From: UBA5314 sp964635975
GTDB lineage: Bacteria > Bacillota > Syntrophomonadia > Syntrophomonadales > Syntrophomonadaceae
Assembly: GCA_964635975.1 (NCBI GenBank)
Contig: CAZWPO010000001.1
Span: 248,001-312,000 of the forward strand
Length of the DNA: 64,000 nt
Direction of reading: 5' to 3'
In this document: positions 1 through 9,574 of the stretch, piece after piece
Numbering within the stretch: the first letter of the stretch is position 1
How the letters are laid out: the number at the start of each line of letters is the position of its first letter
Made by a program: the position numbers and the translations under genes
Notes under the pieces: generated by a model
The model's input: only the letters and a program-made list of their open reading frames with translations
The model's database searches: none
Told to the model about the DNA's origin: nothing

Positions 1-82
1 AAGAAACCATCTAATTATCACCTGCCAGTAAGCCCTAGTATAATTTTTATCTCCAGGTAAGCTAGCTTTCAAAGCGTCCAAT

Positions 83-1153
83 TTAAACACCATCGCTGTC
101 TGTCCAGCTTTTCCCAGCCCCCGGCACCAACGAATGGGGCACAAAAATTTCATTAAAGAGGGAGATGCAGTAAGCGTCACTCATGCCCGAAATATAATCA
201 GCAGCAGCCCTTTCCCGGCCTTCTTTATCTGCGATTTCGCGGTAAAGAGGGCTCATCTTTTCAGGCTTCGTACAATAATGATTAAAAAGATGTTCTATTA
301 TAAACATAGCCCTGGTCCTCTCAGCCTGGCAGACTGGGCCATTATATATTTTTTGGAACATAAACGAACGCAGTCCTCTCAGGGAGCGATCCACCTCCGG
401 GCTGGGCTGCACCTTCACCTGTACCCCAGAATCCATCAAGCTCCTGGTATAGGAAATCGTATCAGTTACCAGAGTGGCGATCCGCCTGCTATGAGTATCG
501 CCGAGTATTTCAAGGTATTCAGCAGGAATCTCTTGCATGGCCAGCAGCCCTGCCCTTATCGAGTCGTCTATATCGTGTTGAACATAAGCTATCTTGTCGC
601 TCAGGCGAATAACCTGTCCCTCAAGGGTGACAGAATCTGTTTCATTGCTGCTGTACCCACTATGGCGCATTATCCCTTCTAACACTTCAGGACTCAGGTT
701 AAGCCCGGCACCACTCCTATGCTGCTCTATACGGGTCAAAACCCGTATGCTGTTTTCATTATGTCGAAAACCCTCCGTTAATAGCTGGTTCAAAATCTGT
801 TCACCTGAGTGAGCAAACGGGGTATGGCCCACGTCGTGACCCAGGCTCATTGCCTCGATCAGGTCAAGATTAAGATTAAGGCCTGCGCCAATGGTGCGAG
901 CAATCTGCCCGACCTCCAGCGTGTGGGTCAAGCGAGTGCGATAGTGATCGCCTGGAGGCGCAATAAAAACCTGGGTCTTATGCTTCAATCGCCGAAAGGA
1001 TTTGGAATGAATTATTCGGTCGCGATCGACCATAAAACAAGTACGCACCGGATCTGGCTTTTCTTTTCTCTGCCGTCCAGCAGAGTTTTCCGCCAGTGTC
1101 GCCCAGGTGCTTAGTGAAGCTCGCTCGCGTTCTTCAATCTCTTGCCTGACCAT
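83..1153 (-). CDS. dgt: Deoxyguanosinetriphosphate triphosphohydrolase-like protein (HD domain)
   Basis: Predicted dNTP triphosphohydrolase, which splits a dNTP into deoxynucleoside and triphosphate and so tunes dNTP pools in the cytoplasm. About 356 residues, a normal length for the clostridial Dgt-like family. The N-terminal third carries the family signature FRRLKHKTQVF and then the HD metal-binding residues: the His in RTRLTHTLEV, the pair in SLGHDVGHTPFAHSGE and a later Asp in RLSDKIAYVQHDID. I place the start at the ATG at 1151-1153 because GAGGTG lies 8 bases upstream; a GTG four codons earlier overlaps that ribosome site. In many Firmicutes dgt precedes dnaG and rpoD, which would lie beyond the left edge. 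The true substrate cannot be told from sequence. Confidence 0.9.
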   Translation of the reverse strand: MVRQEIEERERASLSTWATLAENSAGRQRKEKPDPVRTCFMVDRDRIIHSKSFRRLKHKTQVFIAPPGDHYRTRLTHTLEVGQIARTIGAGLNLNLDLIEAMSLGHDVGHTPFAHSGEQILNQLLTEGFRHNENSIRVLTRIEQHRSGAGLNLSPEVLEGIMRHSGYSSNETDSVTLEGQVIRLSDKIAYVQHDIDDSIRAGLLAMQEIPAEYLEILGDTHSRRIATLVTDTISYTRSLMDSGVQVKVQPSPEVDRSLRGLRSFMFQKIYNGPVCQAERTRAMFIIEHLFNHYCTKPEKMSPLYREIADKEGRERAAADYISGMSDAYCISLFNEIFVPHSLVPGAGKSWTDSDGV

Positions 1154-1170
1154 CAAAGGATTCACCTCAA

Positions 1171-1230
1171 AATAAAAAATCCTAAGCTTGTAGTTTAGGA
1201 TTACTTACCTTTTGAATTTATTCAAAAGGT
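1171..1230 (-). terminator. Two hairpins and T-run after the flavodoxin gene
   Basis: On the minus strand a 10-bp hairpin (arms ACCTTTTGAA/TTCAAAAGGT, 1207-1230) is followed by a second hairpin (arms AATCCTAA/TTAGGATT) that runs into TTTTTTATTTT. The second is a typical Rho-independent terminator for the gene ending at 1234 and separates it from dgt. Confidence 0.75.
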
Positions 1231-1233
1231 CTA

Positions 1234-1848
1234 TCATCCACCACGAACCCTCAAATCTATAGTAGCCCGGGCTACCTCATATACTCTTTTTCCCAAGATC
1301 CGGCAGCGTTTTATTGCATCTTCATCAGCCTGGGACGGCTTTTGGGCCGCAGCGCCAAAGTGTCCGCAATCATCCTCATAATGCCCATCTCCGACTACTA
1401 TCATTCCGTGTACCAGAAAGATATCATGTATAGTCCTAAGCACCACTTCCTGCCCGCCGAAACGGGAGCTGCCAACAGATAAAGCCCCCCCGGCAACATT
1501 AAGAAGTTTCTTTTCGGCGCGCAGACTTCTGCTCTTATCCCAGAAAGCTTTGAGCTGTCCCGAAACACTGCCAAAATATACGGGGCTTCCTACCAGCAAT
1601 CCGTCTGCCTGGCTGATCACTTTAAATGCAGCTTCTAAAGGTTTGCCAACAAAGCATTGTCTATTACAGGGAGAGGAGCAAGCCTGACAAAAAGCTCTCT
1701 GCGTACCGCGAAGAACCCTATGACAATGGATGATTTCCGTTCTCGCCCCCATATCCTGCGCCACGTTCAAGGCCTGCTGCAGCAAAAAGATGGTATTTCC
1801 TTTTACGTTCGGACTTCCGTTTATCGCCACAATCAGCGGTTGCGCCAA
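1234..1848 (-). CDS. Flavodoxin-family NAD(P)H-dependent FMN reductase, iron-sulfur flavoprotein type
   Basis: About 204 residues with a flavodoxin-like fold. The N-terminal phosphate-binding loop for FMN is INGSPNVKGNTIFLL, and the mid-protein GSPVYFGSVSGQLKAFWDK is typical of the WrbA/iron-sulfur flavoprotein group. A Cys-rich stretch at about residues 53-66 (CQACSSPCNRQC) sits where methanogen-type iron-sulfur flavoproteins bind a [4Fe-4S] cluster, so I infer an Fe-S/FMN electron-transfer protein. The start is a TTG with GGGGGTG about 5 bases upstream. Monocistronic, followed by its own terminator. The electron partner is not evident from the neighbours. Another Cys-rich multimeric flavodoxin subgroup is the alternative. 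Confidence 0.75.
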   Translation of the reverse strand: MAQPLIVAINGSPNVKGNTIFLLQQALNVAQDMGARTEIIHCHRVLRGTQRAFCQACSSPCNRQCFVGKPLEAAFKVISQADGLLVGSPVYFGSVSGQLKAFWDKSRSLRAEKKLLNVAGGALSVGSSRFGGQEVVLRTIHDIFLVHGMIVVGDGHYEDDCGHFGAAAQKPSQADEDAIKRCRILGKRVYEVARATIDLRVRGG

Positions 1849-2258
1849 AACAACACCCCCACGCCCATCTAATACTACACTTTATGGGAAGAATCCTCTA
1901 TTTGACCTAATAATTTTACATTTATTTGTTTTATGTGAAGACCGCCGCCTCGTACTGGACGCCCCCAGACCTAATTCTGCATATGGCAGAGCGAGCAAAA
2001 GGTGAAACACCCCGGGCATCACGATTTTATGATCAAACATTGATAATGTTAATCAAGAAAAGCCCGTGATTAAGGCGAGTCAAGGTATAGGGGGCACACT
2101 TCATGTTCCCAATGTACGTTGGCAGCACTACAATCACCTGTATGTTCTTTTCGACGACAGCATCGCCTTTTTTGCTCGCCCTGCCAGCTTGCCAACTTCT
2201 TTGACAAGCTGAGGGGTAGTCAATGACTACCCCTCAGCGTAAATTAATTGTTCAGTCT
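1849..2258. other. 410-bp intergenic region with a long hairpin
   Basis: No convincing gene on either strand. A nearly perfect palindrome at 2208-2238 (15-bp arms GCTGAGGGGTAGTCA around one base) lies just after the end of ppdK and probably ends that transcript, although no long T-run follows it. The rest should hold the promoter of the flavodoxin gene; I cannot point to clear -35/-10 boxes. Confidence 0.5.
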
Positions 2259-4901
2259 CTAGTTTTTCAGCTGGGCCTGGGCAGCTGCCAGCCTGGCAAC
2301 TGGAATCCGATATGGCGAGCAACTGACGTAGTTCAAGCCGATAATATGGCAGAACTCCACCGAACTGGGCTCTCCGCCATGCTCTCCACAGATGCCCATG
2401 AGAACTCCGGGACGGACTCTACGAGCCCCTTCAACCGCCATACGCATCAAAGCTCCTACACCCCTGCGGTCCAATACTGCAAAAGGATTGTCTTTCATAA
2501 TCTTTTTCTCCAGGTAGACAGGTATAAACTTGCCCTCAGCATCATCGCGGCTGAATCCCAATGTAGTCTGGGTCAGGTCATTGGTTCCAAAGGAAAAGAA
2601 TTCGGCATGTTCAGCAATTTCATCCGCAACTATACAGGCACGAGGCAGCTCCAGCATTGTGCCTATAGCAAAATCGAGCTCAACTCCTGTCTCATTTTTA
2701 ACCAGGTTGTATACGTCTTCGACTTCTGCTTTTAGATAAGCTAACTCGCCGGGGTCCATAACCAAGGGTATCTCCACTTCGGCAAAAGTTTCAACTCCCT
2801 CTTTTTTCAAACGGGTCGCCGCTTCAAAAATTGCCCGTGCTTGCATGCGATAGATTTCCGGGTAAGTCATGCCCAGCCGGCATCCCCGGTGCCCCAGCAT
2901 TGGGTTGGCTTCGGACAGACTATGTATCTTTTTCAGCAGATCTTCTTTCTCCCTCAATTTTCCGTCGCCGGTCTGCTTAAACTTCATTTCGGCTATATCT
3001 AAGAGCAGTGTCTCCGGATCAGGTAAGAACTCGTGAAGAGGGGGATCCAGAAGCCTTATCGTGACCGGGTAGGGAGACATGGCTTTAAGGATCCCATAAA
3101 AATCTTCCCTCTGCACTGGCAGCAGCTTGGCCAGAGCAGCCTCTCTTTCCTCCAGGGTATCTGCTAGGATCATCTCCTGTACAATCGGCAGTCGGTCCTG
3201 AGCCATGAACATATGTTCAGTTCTGCACAGGCCAATTCCAGTAGCACCGAACTGACGGGCCAGGGCTGAATCTTCGGGAGTATCGGCATTGGCTCTTACA
3301 TCTAGCATCTTGGTTTCATCGGCCCATTTCAATAGCGTCTCGAATTCAGCAGATAAAGTAGGCTCTATCATGGGTACTTCTCCAAGCATCACCCGACCGG
3401 TCGCACCGTCCAGAGTGATAATATCTCCCTCTTTAACGGTTATGCCATTAGTCACAAACTGACGGGCTGACATGTCGATTCTTATCCCCTCGCATCCACA
3501 TACACATGGTTTTCCCATACCCCGTGCAACCACAGCAGCATGTGACGTCATGCCCCCACGCGCAGTTAATACTCCTTCAGCATGGACAATGCCATGGATA
3601 TCATCCGGGGTTGTCTCATTGCGTACCATAACAACTTTTTCACCGGCTCCGCCTAGTTTTTCTGCTATATCAGCATCAAAAACCGCTTTGCCGGAAGCAG
3701 CTCCCGGGGAAGCTGGAAGTCCAACAGCTATGGGTTTTAGATCAACGCTGGTATCTATTTGACGGTGCAGCAGTTGATTAATGGCTTCCGGATCCACTCT
3801 CAGCAATGCTTCGGGAATACTAATCAATCCTTCATTAACCATATCAACGGCAACTTTGACCGAGGCTTTGGCATTTCGCTTGCCGTTGCGGGTCTGCAGC
3901 ATATACAGTTGTCCTTTTTCTACAGTAAATTCTATATCTTGCAGGTCTCGATAGTGGTTTTCCAGTTTCAAACAGGTATCCACAAATTGCTGATAGACAC
4001 CTGGCAAACTGTCTTTAAGCTTGCTGATGGGAGTTGGGGTCCTTATCCCAGCTACTACATCTTCGCCCTGCGCATTTAATAAAAACTCGCCGTAGAGTTC
4101 TTTTTCTCCCGTGGATGGGTTGCGGGTAAATGCCACCCCGGTACCGCTATCCTCGCCCATGTTCCCGAAGGCCATGCACTGCACATTGACTGCTGTTCCC
4201 ATATTGTCATCGATTTTATTGATACGCCGATAAACAATAGCGCGCTGGTTGTTCCAGGACCCAAATACTGCCTGGATAGACATCATCAACTGTTCACGAA
4301 CGTTTTGGGGAAAGTCGAAACCTTTTGCATTCTTTACCAGAACCTTGTATTCTTCGATGATTTCTTTCAGCTCGACGGCAGGTATTTCATAATCAAATAT
4401 TAGACTCAACCGGCGTTTATAGCGCTCAACGATCTCCTCAAAATTATGATGTTCAATCTCAAGCACTACATTGCAGAACATTTGAATAAAACGCCTGTAG
4501 CAGTCATAGGCAAATCTCTCGTCACCGGTAAGAGCTGCCAATCCATGAATAGATTCGTCGTTAAGGCCCAGGTTAAGAATAGTGTCCATCATACCAGGCA
4601 TTGATACAGCCGCCCCTGAGCGGACCGATACCAGTAGGGGATTGGCCTTATCCCCAAAAATCTTACCCGTCTTATCTTCCAGAGCCTTTAACGCCTGGTA
4701 TGTCTGGTCCAACATGCCTTCAGGAAATTGATTATCCGATTCCAGGTAGGCGAGGCAGGCTTCCGTGCTGATTGTAAATCCCGGGGGCACTGGCAAGCCG
4801 ATGTTAGTCATTTCCGCTAGATTGGCCCCCTTGCCACCCAGCAGGGTTTTCATCTTCGAATTCCCCTCCGCAAACATGTAGACGTATTTGTGGCTAGACA
4901 T
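2259..4901 (-). CDS. ppdK: Pyruvate, phosphate dikinase
   Basis: Interconverts pyruvate + ATP + Pi with phosphoenolpyruvate + AMP + PPi; in anaerobes it serves gluconeogenesis or glycolysis with PPi. At 880 residues it is full length. Visible parts are the N-terminal ATP-grasp domain (GGKGANLAEM near residue 25), the swivelling phospho-His domain with GGMTSHAAVVARGMGKPC near residue 450 (catalytic His after the regulatory Thr-Ser), and the C-terminal PEP/pyruvate TIM barrel with GLCRTEHMF, GHRGCRLG and a Cys in MGICGEHGGEP. The ATG has AGGAGG 7 bases upstream. It overlaps the end of the regulatory-protein gene by 8 bases, so the two are translated from one message. Regulation by phosphorylation of the Thr before the catalytic His is expected from the neighbour. 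Confidence 0.97.
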   Translation of the reverse strand: MSSHKYVYMFAEGNSKMKTLLGGKGANLAEMTNIGLPVPPGFTISTEACLAYLESDNQFPEGMLDQTYQALKALEDKTGKIFGDKANPLLVSVRSGAAVSMPGMMDTILNLGLNDESIHGLAALTGDERFAYDCYRRFIQMFCNVVLEIEHHNFEEIVERYKRRLSLIFDYEIPAVELKEIIEEYKVLVKNAKGFDFPQNVREQLMMSIQAVFGSWNNQRAIVYRRINKIDDNMGTAVNVQCMAFGNMGEDSGTGVAFTRNPSTGEKELYGEFLLNAQGEDVVAGIRTPTPISKLKDSLPGVYQQFVDTCLKLENHYRDLQDIEFTVEKGQLYMLQTRNGKRNAKASVKVAVDMVNEGLISIPEALLRVDPEAINQLLHRQIDTSVDLKPIAVGLPASPGAASGKAVFDADIAEKLGGAGEKVVMVRNETTPDDIHGIVHAEGVLTARGGMTSHAAVVARGMGKPCVCGCEGIRIDMSARQFVTNGITVKEGDIITLDGATGRVMLGEVPMIEPTLSAEFETLLKWADETKMLDVRANADTPEDSALARQFGATGIGLCRTEHMFMAQDRLPIVQEMILADTLEEREAALAKLLPVQREDFYGILKAMSPYPVTIRLLDPPLHEFLPDPETLLLDIAEMKFKQTGDGKLREKEDLLKKIHSLSEANPMLGHRGCRLGMTYPEIYRMQARAIFEAATRLKKEGVETFAEVEIPLVMDPGELAYLKAEVEDVYNLVKNETGVELDFAIGTMLELPRACIVADEIAEHAEFFSFGTNDLTQTTLGFSRDDAEGKFIPVYLEKKIMKDNPFAVLDRRGVGALMRMAVEGARRVRPGVLMGICGEHGGEPSSVEFCHIIGLNYVSCSPYRIPVARLAAAQAQLKN

Positions 4902-5715
4902 TACTTAACCTCCTATAATATATTTCCATAATTTTGCTGGCCGTTTCTTCGACCGCCTTGTTGGTCACATCAATAACCGGACAGCCTATCCTTTTCATTA
5001 TTTTTTCAGCAAATTCCAGTTCCTCTTGAATCCTTTCGGAATTAGCATAGGTTGCCTGTCCAGCTAAACCCAGCGTTTTGAGGCGTTCTGTACGTATTCG
5101 GTTGAGCTGTTCGTGTCTTATGGTTAGCCCAATAATTTTACTCCGCTCCACGCGGTATAATTCATCGGGGGGATTTACTTCTGGAACCAAAGGGACATTA
5201 GCAACTTTTATGCGCTTATGCGCTAGATACATGGACAAAGGTGTTTTAGATGTGCGGGATACGCCCACCAGAACAACATCAGCAAGCTCTATGCCCCGCG
5301 GGTCTTTCCCATCATCGTAACGTACGGCAAACTCTACCGCTTCCACCCGTCGGTAGTACATTTCGTCAATCTTACGCAGCAAGCCCGGCTCTCTTTTAGG
5401 CTCGAGATGGCTGGTTTGTTTAAGCGCATCAATTAATGGACCTAAAATATCTACGCAGACTACGCCGGCATCTATAGCTTTAATCTGCAGATGCCTGGCT
5501 AAATCGTCTACCACTAATGTATAAGCAATGACAAATTTGTCTATACTGGCATGGTTTACAATTTCATCAATGGTATCCGTATCTGAAATATTGGGAACCT
5601 GTCTAATCTCTATGCCGCCGGAATTAAACTGACTGGCCGCGGCTCTAACCACCATCTCGGCAGTTTCGCCAATGGAATCCGACACTATATAGACTCCCGG
5701 CAAATGATGGGTCAA
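4894..5715 (-). CDS. PPDK regulatory protein: ADP-dependent kinase / Pi-dependent pyrophosphorylase
   Basis: About 273 residues, DUF299 family (YqfL of Bacillus, PSRP/PRP of other bacteria). Family members phosphorylate the Thr next to the catalytic His of pyruvate phosphate dikinase with ADP, switching it off, and remove the phosphate with Pi to give PPi. Visible features are the N-terminal YIVSDSIGETAEMV and the P-loop-like GVSRTSKTPLSMYLAHK at about residue 152, followed by NVPLVPEVNPP. The gene sits between a CcpN-like repressor and ppdK and overlaps ppdK by 8 bases, which strongly supports PPDK rather than PEP synthase as its target. Confidence 0.93.
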   Translation of the reverse strand: MTHHLPGVYIVSDSIGETAEMVVRAAASQFNSGGIEIRQVPNISDTDTIDEIVNHASIDKFVIAYTLVVDDLARHLQIKAIDAGVVCVDILGPLIDALKQTSHLEPKREPGLLRKIDEMYYRRVEAVEFAVRYDDGKDPRGIELADVVLVGVSRTSKTPLSMYLAHKRIKVANVPLVPEVNPPDELYRVERSKIIGLTIRHEQLNRIRTERLKTLGLAGQATYANSERIQEELEFAEKIMKRIGCPVIDVTNKAVEETASKIMEIYYRRLSNV

Positions 5716-5767
5716 AATAGAAACCTCCTGTCCTGCTTAAATGATAATCGCCGACCTGCTTCTCCAA

Positions 5768-6415
5768 TCAAAGGCTGGCCAGGTCTAAAAACAAACGGGC
5801 TATATTCGTCTTGGATATTTTGCCCACTACCTCCAGCTTCTCTTCGCCCTGAGAATCAAGGAATACTTTAACCACCGGCAAGCTATCCACCTCGTGCTCG
5901 ACGATTTTTCTGACCGTCTCTACAACCGTTTCATCGGAAGTTGTTGTAACAATATTGGGCATCCGCGTCATTATGACACTGACAGGAACCCGGTGAATAT
6001 CTGCCTGACCCAGCGTGGTTTTGAGAAAATCTTTGCGGGACACAACTCCACACAGATAATTATCAGTATCTACAACATAAATGCTTCCTGTATCTTCTAC
6101 AAACAAATTGACAACCGCATCATATATACTACAATTCTCTTTGACAACTACTGGCATGGACTGCACATCGCGCACGCGATACTGGTTTAATATTCTTCTT
6201 AGCTCGGCATTGGCTCCTTGGTTTTTAAATGTATAGCCCACCCGGGGTTTAGCTTCAAGATAACCCGACATGGTCAATACAGCCAAATCCGGGCGAAGTG
6301 CCGCCCGGGTAACGCTTAACAATTCGGCAATCTTTTCCCCGGTAATTGGTTCCTGGCTTTTCACGATATCTAGAATCTTTTCCTGGCGATCACTTAGTTC
6401 GATAATATTCACCAC
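5768..6415 (-). CDS. ccpN: CBS-domain transcriptional repressor of the CcpN/YqzB type
   Basis: About 215 residues. An N-terminal helix-turn-helix (residues about 5-60, ITGEKIAELLSVTRAALRPD) is followed by two CBS domains that usually sense adenine nucleotides (one around VEDTGSIYVVDTDNYLCGVVSRKDFL, the second near the C-terminus). In Bacillus, CcpN represses gluconeogenic genes and is encoded next to yqfL. The same pairing here, upstream of ppdK, suggests control of PEP metabolism. The start is one of two tandem GTG codons behind GGGTGG and is uncertain by a codon. The spacing of 52 bases to the next gene is compatible with one operon. Confidence 0.88.
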   Translation of the reverse strand: MVNIIELSDRQEKILDIVKSQEPITGEKIAELLSVTRAALRPDLAVLTMSGYLEAKPRVGYTFKNQGANAELRRILNQYRVRDVQSMPVVVKENCSIYDAVVNLFVEDTGSIYVVDTDNYLCGVVSRKDFLKTTLGQADIHRVPVSVIMTRMPNIVTTTSDETVVETVRKIVEHEVDSLPVVKVFLDSQGEEKLEVVGKISKTNIARLFLDLASL

Positions 6416-6499
6416 CCAATTATGCTATACTTTTTGGGTTAATCAATATTAATTATATATGCTAAATCGCTATAGCAAAATCCTATTTGCAAAATATTT

Positions 6500-8566
6500 T
6501 TAATATACTAATTTTGAAAAATCTGCAACCTTTTCACAGAGCCCGGATATTGATTTCAACATGCCCAGACGAGACGCCTTAAGCTTTTCATCGTCTACCA
6601 TCACCATCACTGCAGCAAAAAAAGCATCCACATATGAGCGCAAAGAGGCTAAAATGAGCAGCGCCTGGCAGTAATCCCGGCGCGACAGTAATTCCTCAAC
6701 CTCCTGCGCAGTACTTTGATAAGCTTCAAACAACTCGATCTCGCTTGGGTCCACGAGCACCTTCCGATCCACAGAACTGTTCTCCCATTTCCGCGACAAG
6801 TTAGATGAACGATTGAAAACCACCATAAGATCGTTAAATAGCACGCTTTCCTTAAAACGCTGAACACTGTGCACTCGAGTATGCAGGTCATTTATATCGG
6901 ATATCGGTAGCTGCAGGACTGAGTCAATCACATCATAAGCATATCCTCGATCAAGCAACAAACCGCGTAAGCGTTGCTGAATAAATTCCCATACGCCATC
7001 CATAGTGTCTTCCTTACTAAAATCAGGATTAATGGGCTTATAGTCATCGTAGGCAGACAGAATGCATTTCTTAACGTCAAGTTCCAGCGATCTCTCTAGG
7101 ACGATATTAACCAGCCCCAAGGCCTGGCGCCGCAGGGCGTAAGGATCTTGCGAGCCGGTTGGTCTGATGCCGATTGAAAAACAACCTACCAGATTGTCAA
7201 GCTTTTCAGCCAGGCTCAGGATGATCCCGGTTGATGTTTCCGGTAATCTGTCTCCAGAATAACGCGGCAGATAATGCTCGAGAATGGCTTCGCAGGTTTC
7301 GGAATCTTCACCCATTTTGGATGCGTAGTACCTGCCCATAACCCCCTGCAGCTCAGGGAACTCATACACCATTGAACTTAGCAAATCAGCTTTGCATAAG
7401 GCAGCTGCTCGTTCTAGCAAAACTGGATTGCTCAAAACTGCCATATTCCCCAGATCCACGGCAAGATGCTCAAGTCTTTTTACCTTGTCATCAAGCGTGC
7501 CCAGGCGTTCATGGAATAGGACGTCTTTAAAGCCCCGGGCCAGATCATCCAGGGATTTTCGTGTATCCTCATTCCAAAAGAAAAGAGCGTCTTCCAGGCG
7601 AGCCTTTAATACCCTTTCATTGCCAGCTCGAACAGTATCTATCTGGTAATCAGTTCCATTGCGAACTCCTATAAATCCTGCCATCAGCTTCCCTTCAGCA
7701 TCAAAAACCGGAAAGTAGCGCTGGTGCTCTATCATGCTCGTCGTAAGCACTTCCGGGGGTACGGACAAATAGGAGGGTGAAAACTCACCCCAAAACGCGG
7801 TCGGGTATTCGACCAGAAAATTGACTTCTTCAAGCAGATCGGAATCCTCAACAGGCTTTCCGCCTACCCCTGCCGCCACCTGAACAACCTGCTCCCAAAT
7901 TAAATTTTTTCTTTTCTCCTGGTCTAGGATTACATAGTTCTGTGCCAATTTCGTGAAGTAGTCGCCAATGCCGTTTAAGGCCAAAGGTCCTGAAGATAGA
8001 AATCGGTGTCCATAGGTTGTTCTTTCACTTTTTATATTTTCTATCGAGATGGGAATCAATTCGTCTCCGAACATGGCCATGAGCCAGCGAATGGGGCGGG
8101 CAAAACGAGTGCTGAAATAGCCCCAGCGCATAGATTTGGGAAATACTATCGAATTGATTAATGATTGGAGCAGGCCCGGCATAATCTCGCCAGCATCATG
8201 ACCCAATGCTTTTTTAACTGCAAACAGATATTCAATTCCATCGACCTCTTTGATAATCAAATCCCCAAAAGCCACTCCTTGAGCGCGGGCAAAACCGAGG
8301 CCGGGTTTAGCTGGCTGACCCTCAGAGTCAAAAGCAATACTTTTTTTCGGTCCGCGGTTCTCTATCACCGCGTCTTTCTGACGCTCTGCCAGGTCAGAAA
8401 CCCAAAGAACCAGCCTTCTAGGCGTCCCATAGGTCTTTATTTCTTTGTAATCCAATCTAAAGTCTAAAAATTTACTAGCTGAAAGTTCCTGCAAAGCTTT
8501 TATTGCTCCAGGCATATAAGCAGAAGGAATTTCTTCCACACCAATTTCCAATAATAAATCCTTCAC
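6500..8566 (-). CDS. glyS: Glycyl-tRNA synthetase beta subunit
   Basis: At 688 residues this is the usual length of the beta chain of the bacterial alpha2beta2 glycyl-tRNA synthetase, which binds tRNA-Gly and helps charge it. It begins MKDLLLEIGVEEIPSAYM, the classic GlyS N-terminus, contains EHQRYFPVFD, and ends in an anticodon-binding all-alpha domain (DALFFWNEDTRKSL and RRDYCQALLILASLR regions). It starts 2 bases after the glyQ stop, so it is translationally coupled to glyQ and shares its T-box leader. Confidence 0.97.
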   Translation of the reverse strand: MKDLLLEIGVEEIPSAYMPGAIKALQELSASKFLDFRLDYKEIKTYGTPRRLVLWVSDLAERQKDAVIENRGPKKSIAFDSEGQPAKPGLGFARAQGVAFGDLIIKEVDGIEYLFAVKKALGHDAGEIMPGLLQSLINSIVFPKSMRWGYFSTRFARPIRWLMAMFGDELIPISIENIKSERTTYGHRFLSSGPLALNGIGDYFTKLAQNYVILDQEKRKNLIWEQVVQVAAGVGGKPVEDSDLLEEVNFLVEYPTAFWGEFSPSYLSVPPEVLTTSMIEHQRYFPVFDAEGKLMAGFIGVRNGTDYQIDTVRAGNERVLKARLEDALFFWNEDTRKSLDDLARGFKDVLFHERLGTLDDKVKRLEHLAVDLGNMAVLSNPVLLERAAALCKADLLSSMVYEFPELQGVMGRYYASKMGEDSETCEAILEHYLPRYSGDRLPETSTGIILSLAEKLDNLVGCFSIGIRPTGSQDPYALRRQALGLVNIVLERSLELDVKKCILSAYDDYKPINPDFSKEDTMDGVWEFIQQRLRGLLLDRGYAYDVIDSVLQLPISDINDLHTRVHSVQRFKESVLFNDLMVVFNRSSNLSRKWENSSVDRKVLVDPSEIELFEAYQSTAQEVEELLSRRDYCQALLILASLRSYVDAFFAAVMVMVDDEKLKASRLGMLKSISGLCEKVADFSKLVY

Positions 8567-8568
8567 TG

Positions 8569-9477
8569 CTATACCCCCTCTATAGTCATTATTTGACGTC
8601 TCAGTTCTTTATCTTTCAGCAACGGATAAGCCAGTTTTTCACGCTGAGCCAGGTACTCACCGGCTACCATGCGAGCCAGCGCTCTTACGCGTCCGATATA
8701 GCCGGTTCGCTCGGTAACGCTTATAGCTCCCCTGGCGTCCAGCAGGTTGAAGAGGTGGGAGCATTTCAATACATAATCATAGGCGGGCTGCACAAGATGC
8801 AGCGCAGCTGTGCTGTTGGCTTCCTTCTCACATATATTAAACATGGTGGTTAAGGCGCTCACATCCGCGGCTTCAAAATTATAATGAGAGTAATCCACCT
8901 CTGCCTGATGATGCACGTCGCCGTAAGTAATGCCATCAACCCATTCGATGTCAAAAATACTTTCTTTGTTTTGAATATACATGGCTATGCGCTCAATGCC
9001 ATAAGTAATCTCCGCGCAGACCGGGAAGCAATCAAATCCACCGCATTGTTGAAAGTAAGTAAACTGTGTGATCTCCATGCCATCCAGCCAGATCTCCCAA
9101 CCCAATCCCCAGGCGCCCAGGGTGGGCGACTCCCAGTTGTCCTCAACCAGGCGGATATCATGGTCCTGCGGATTTATTCCGAGATCGTGCAGACTTTCCA
9201 GGTAGAGATCTATAACATTATCTGGTGAGGGCTTTAAAATTACCTGATACTGATAATAGTGCTGAAGGCGGTTGGGATTCTCCCCGTATCGGCCGTCAGT
9301 AGGCCGGCGGGAAGGCTCTACATAAGCTACATTCCAGGGTTCAGGGCCCAAAGCCCTCAAAAAAGTGGCTGGGTTCATGGTCCCAGCACCTTTCTCAACA
9401 TCGTAGGGCTGCTGAATAATACAGCCATAACGTCCCCAGAAATTTTGTAAACGCAGTAACATCTCCTGAAAATTCAT
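8569..9477 (-). CDS. glyQ: Glycyl-tRNA synthetase alpha subunit
   Basis: Catalytic chain of the heterotetrameric glycyl-tRNA synthetase, 302 residues. It begins MNFQEMLLRLQNFWGRYGC and shows the strongly conserved PYDVEKGAGTMNPATFLRAL, EPSRRPTDGRYGENPNR and FTYFQQCGG stretches of the class II core. I choose the ATG at 9475-9477 because GGAGGAG lies 8 bases upstream; a TTG six codons earlier is inside that ribosome site. It is transcribed from a promoter at 9808-9836 through a glycine T-box and is followed at once by glyS. Confidence 0.97.
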   Translation of the reverse strand: MNFQEMLLRLQNFWGRYGCIIQQPYDVEKGAGTMNPATFLRALGPEPWNVAYVEPSRRPTDGRYGENPNRLQHYYQYQVILKPSPDNVIDLYLESLHDLGINPQDHDIRLVEDNWESPTLGAWGLGWEIWLDGMEITQFTYFQQCGGFDCFPVCAEITYGIERIAMYIQNKESIFDIEWVDGITYGDVHHQAEVDYSHYNFEAADVSALTTMFNICEKEANSTAALHLVQPAYDYVLKCSHLFNLLDARGAISVTERTGYIGRVRALARMVAGEYLAQREKLAYPLLKDKELRRQIMTIEGV

Positions 9478-9574
9478 ACCGTTTGTCTCCTCCAATCTAC
9501 AAGGATGGTAATTTTAGTATAATACTTGGCAAACCTGGAGAGCATGTCATAATGTGGGCAGCGTAAAATCGGTA

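Noticed and set aside
2223..4079. Several plus-strand open frames opposite ppdK
   Set aside because: All are in the shadow of ppdK, lack start signals and show no family motifs.
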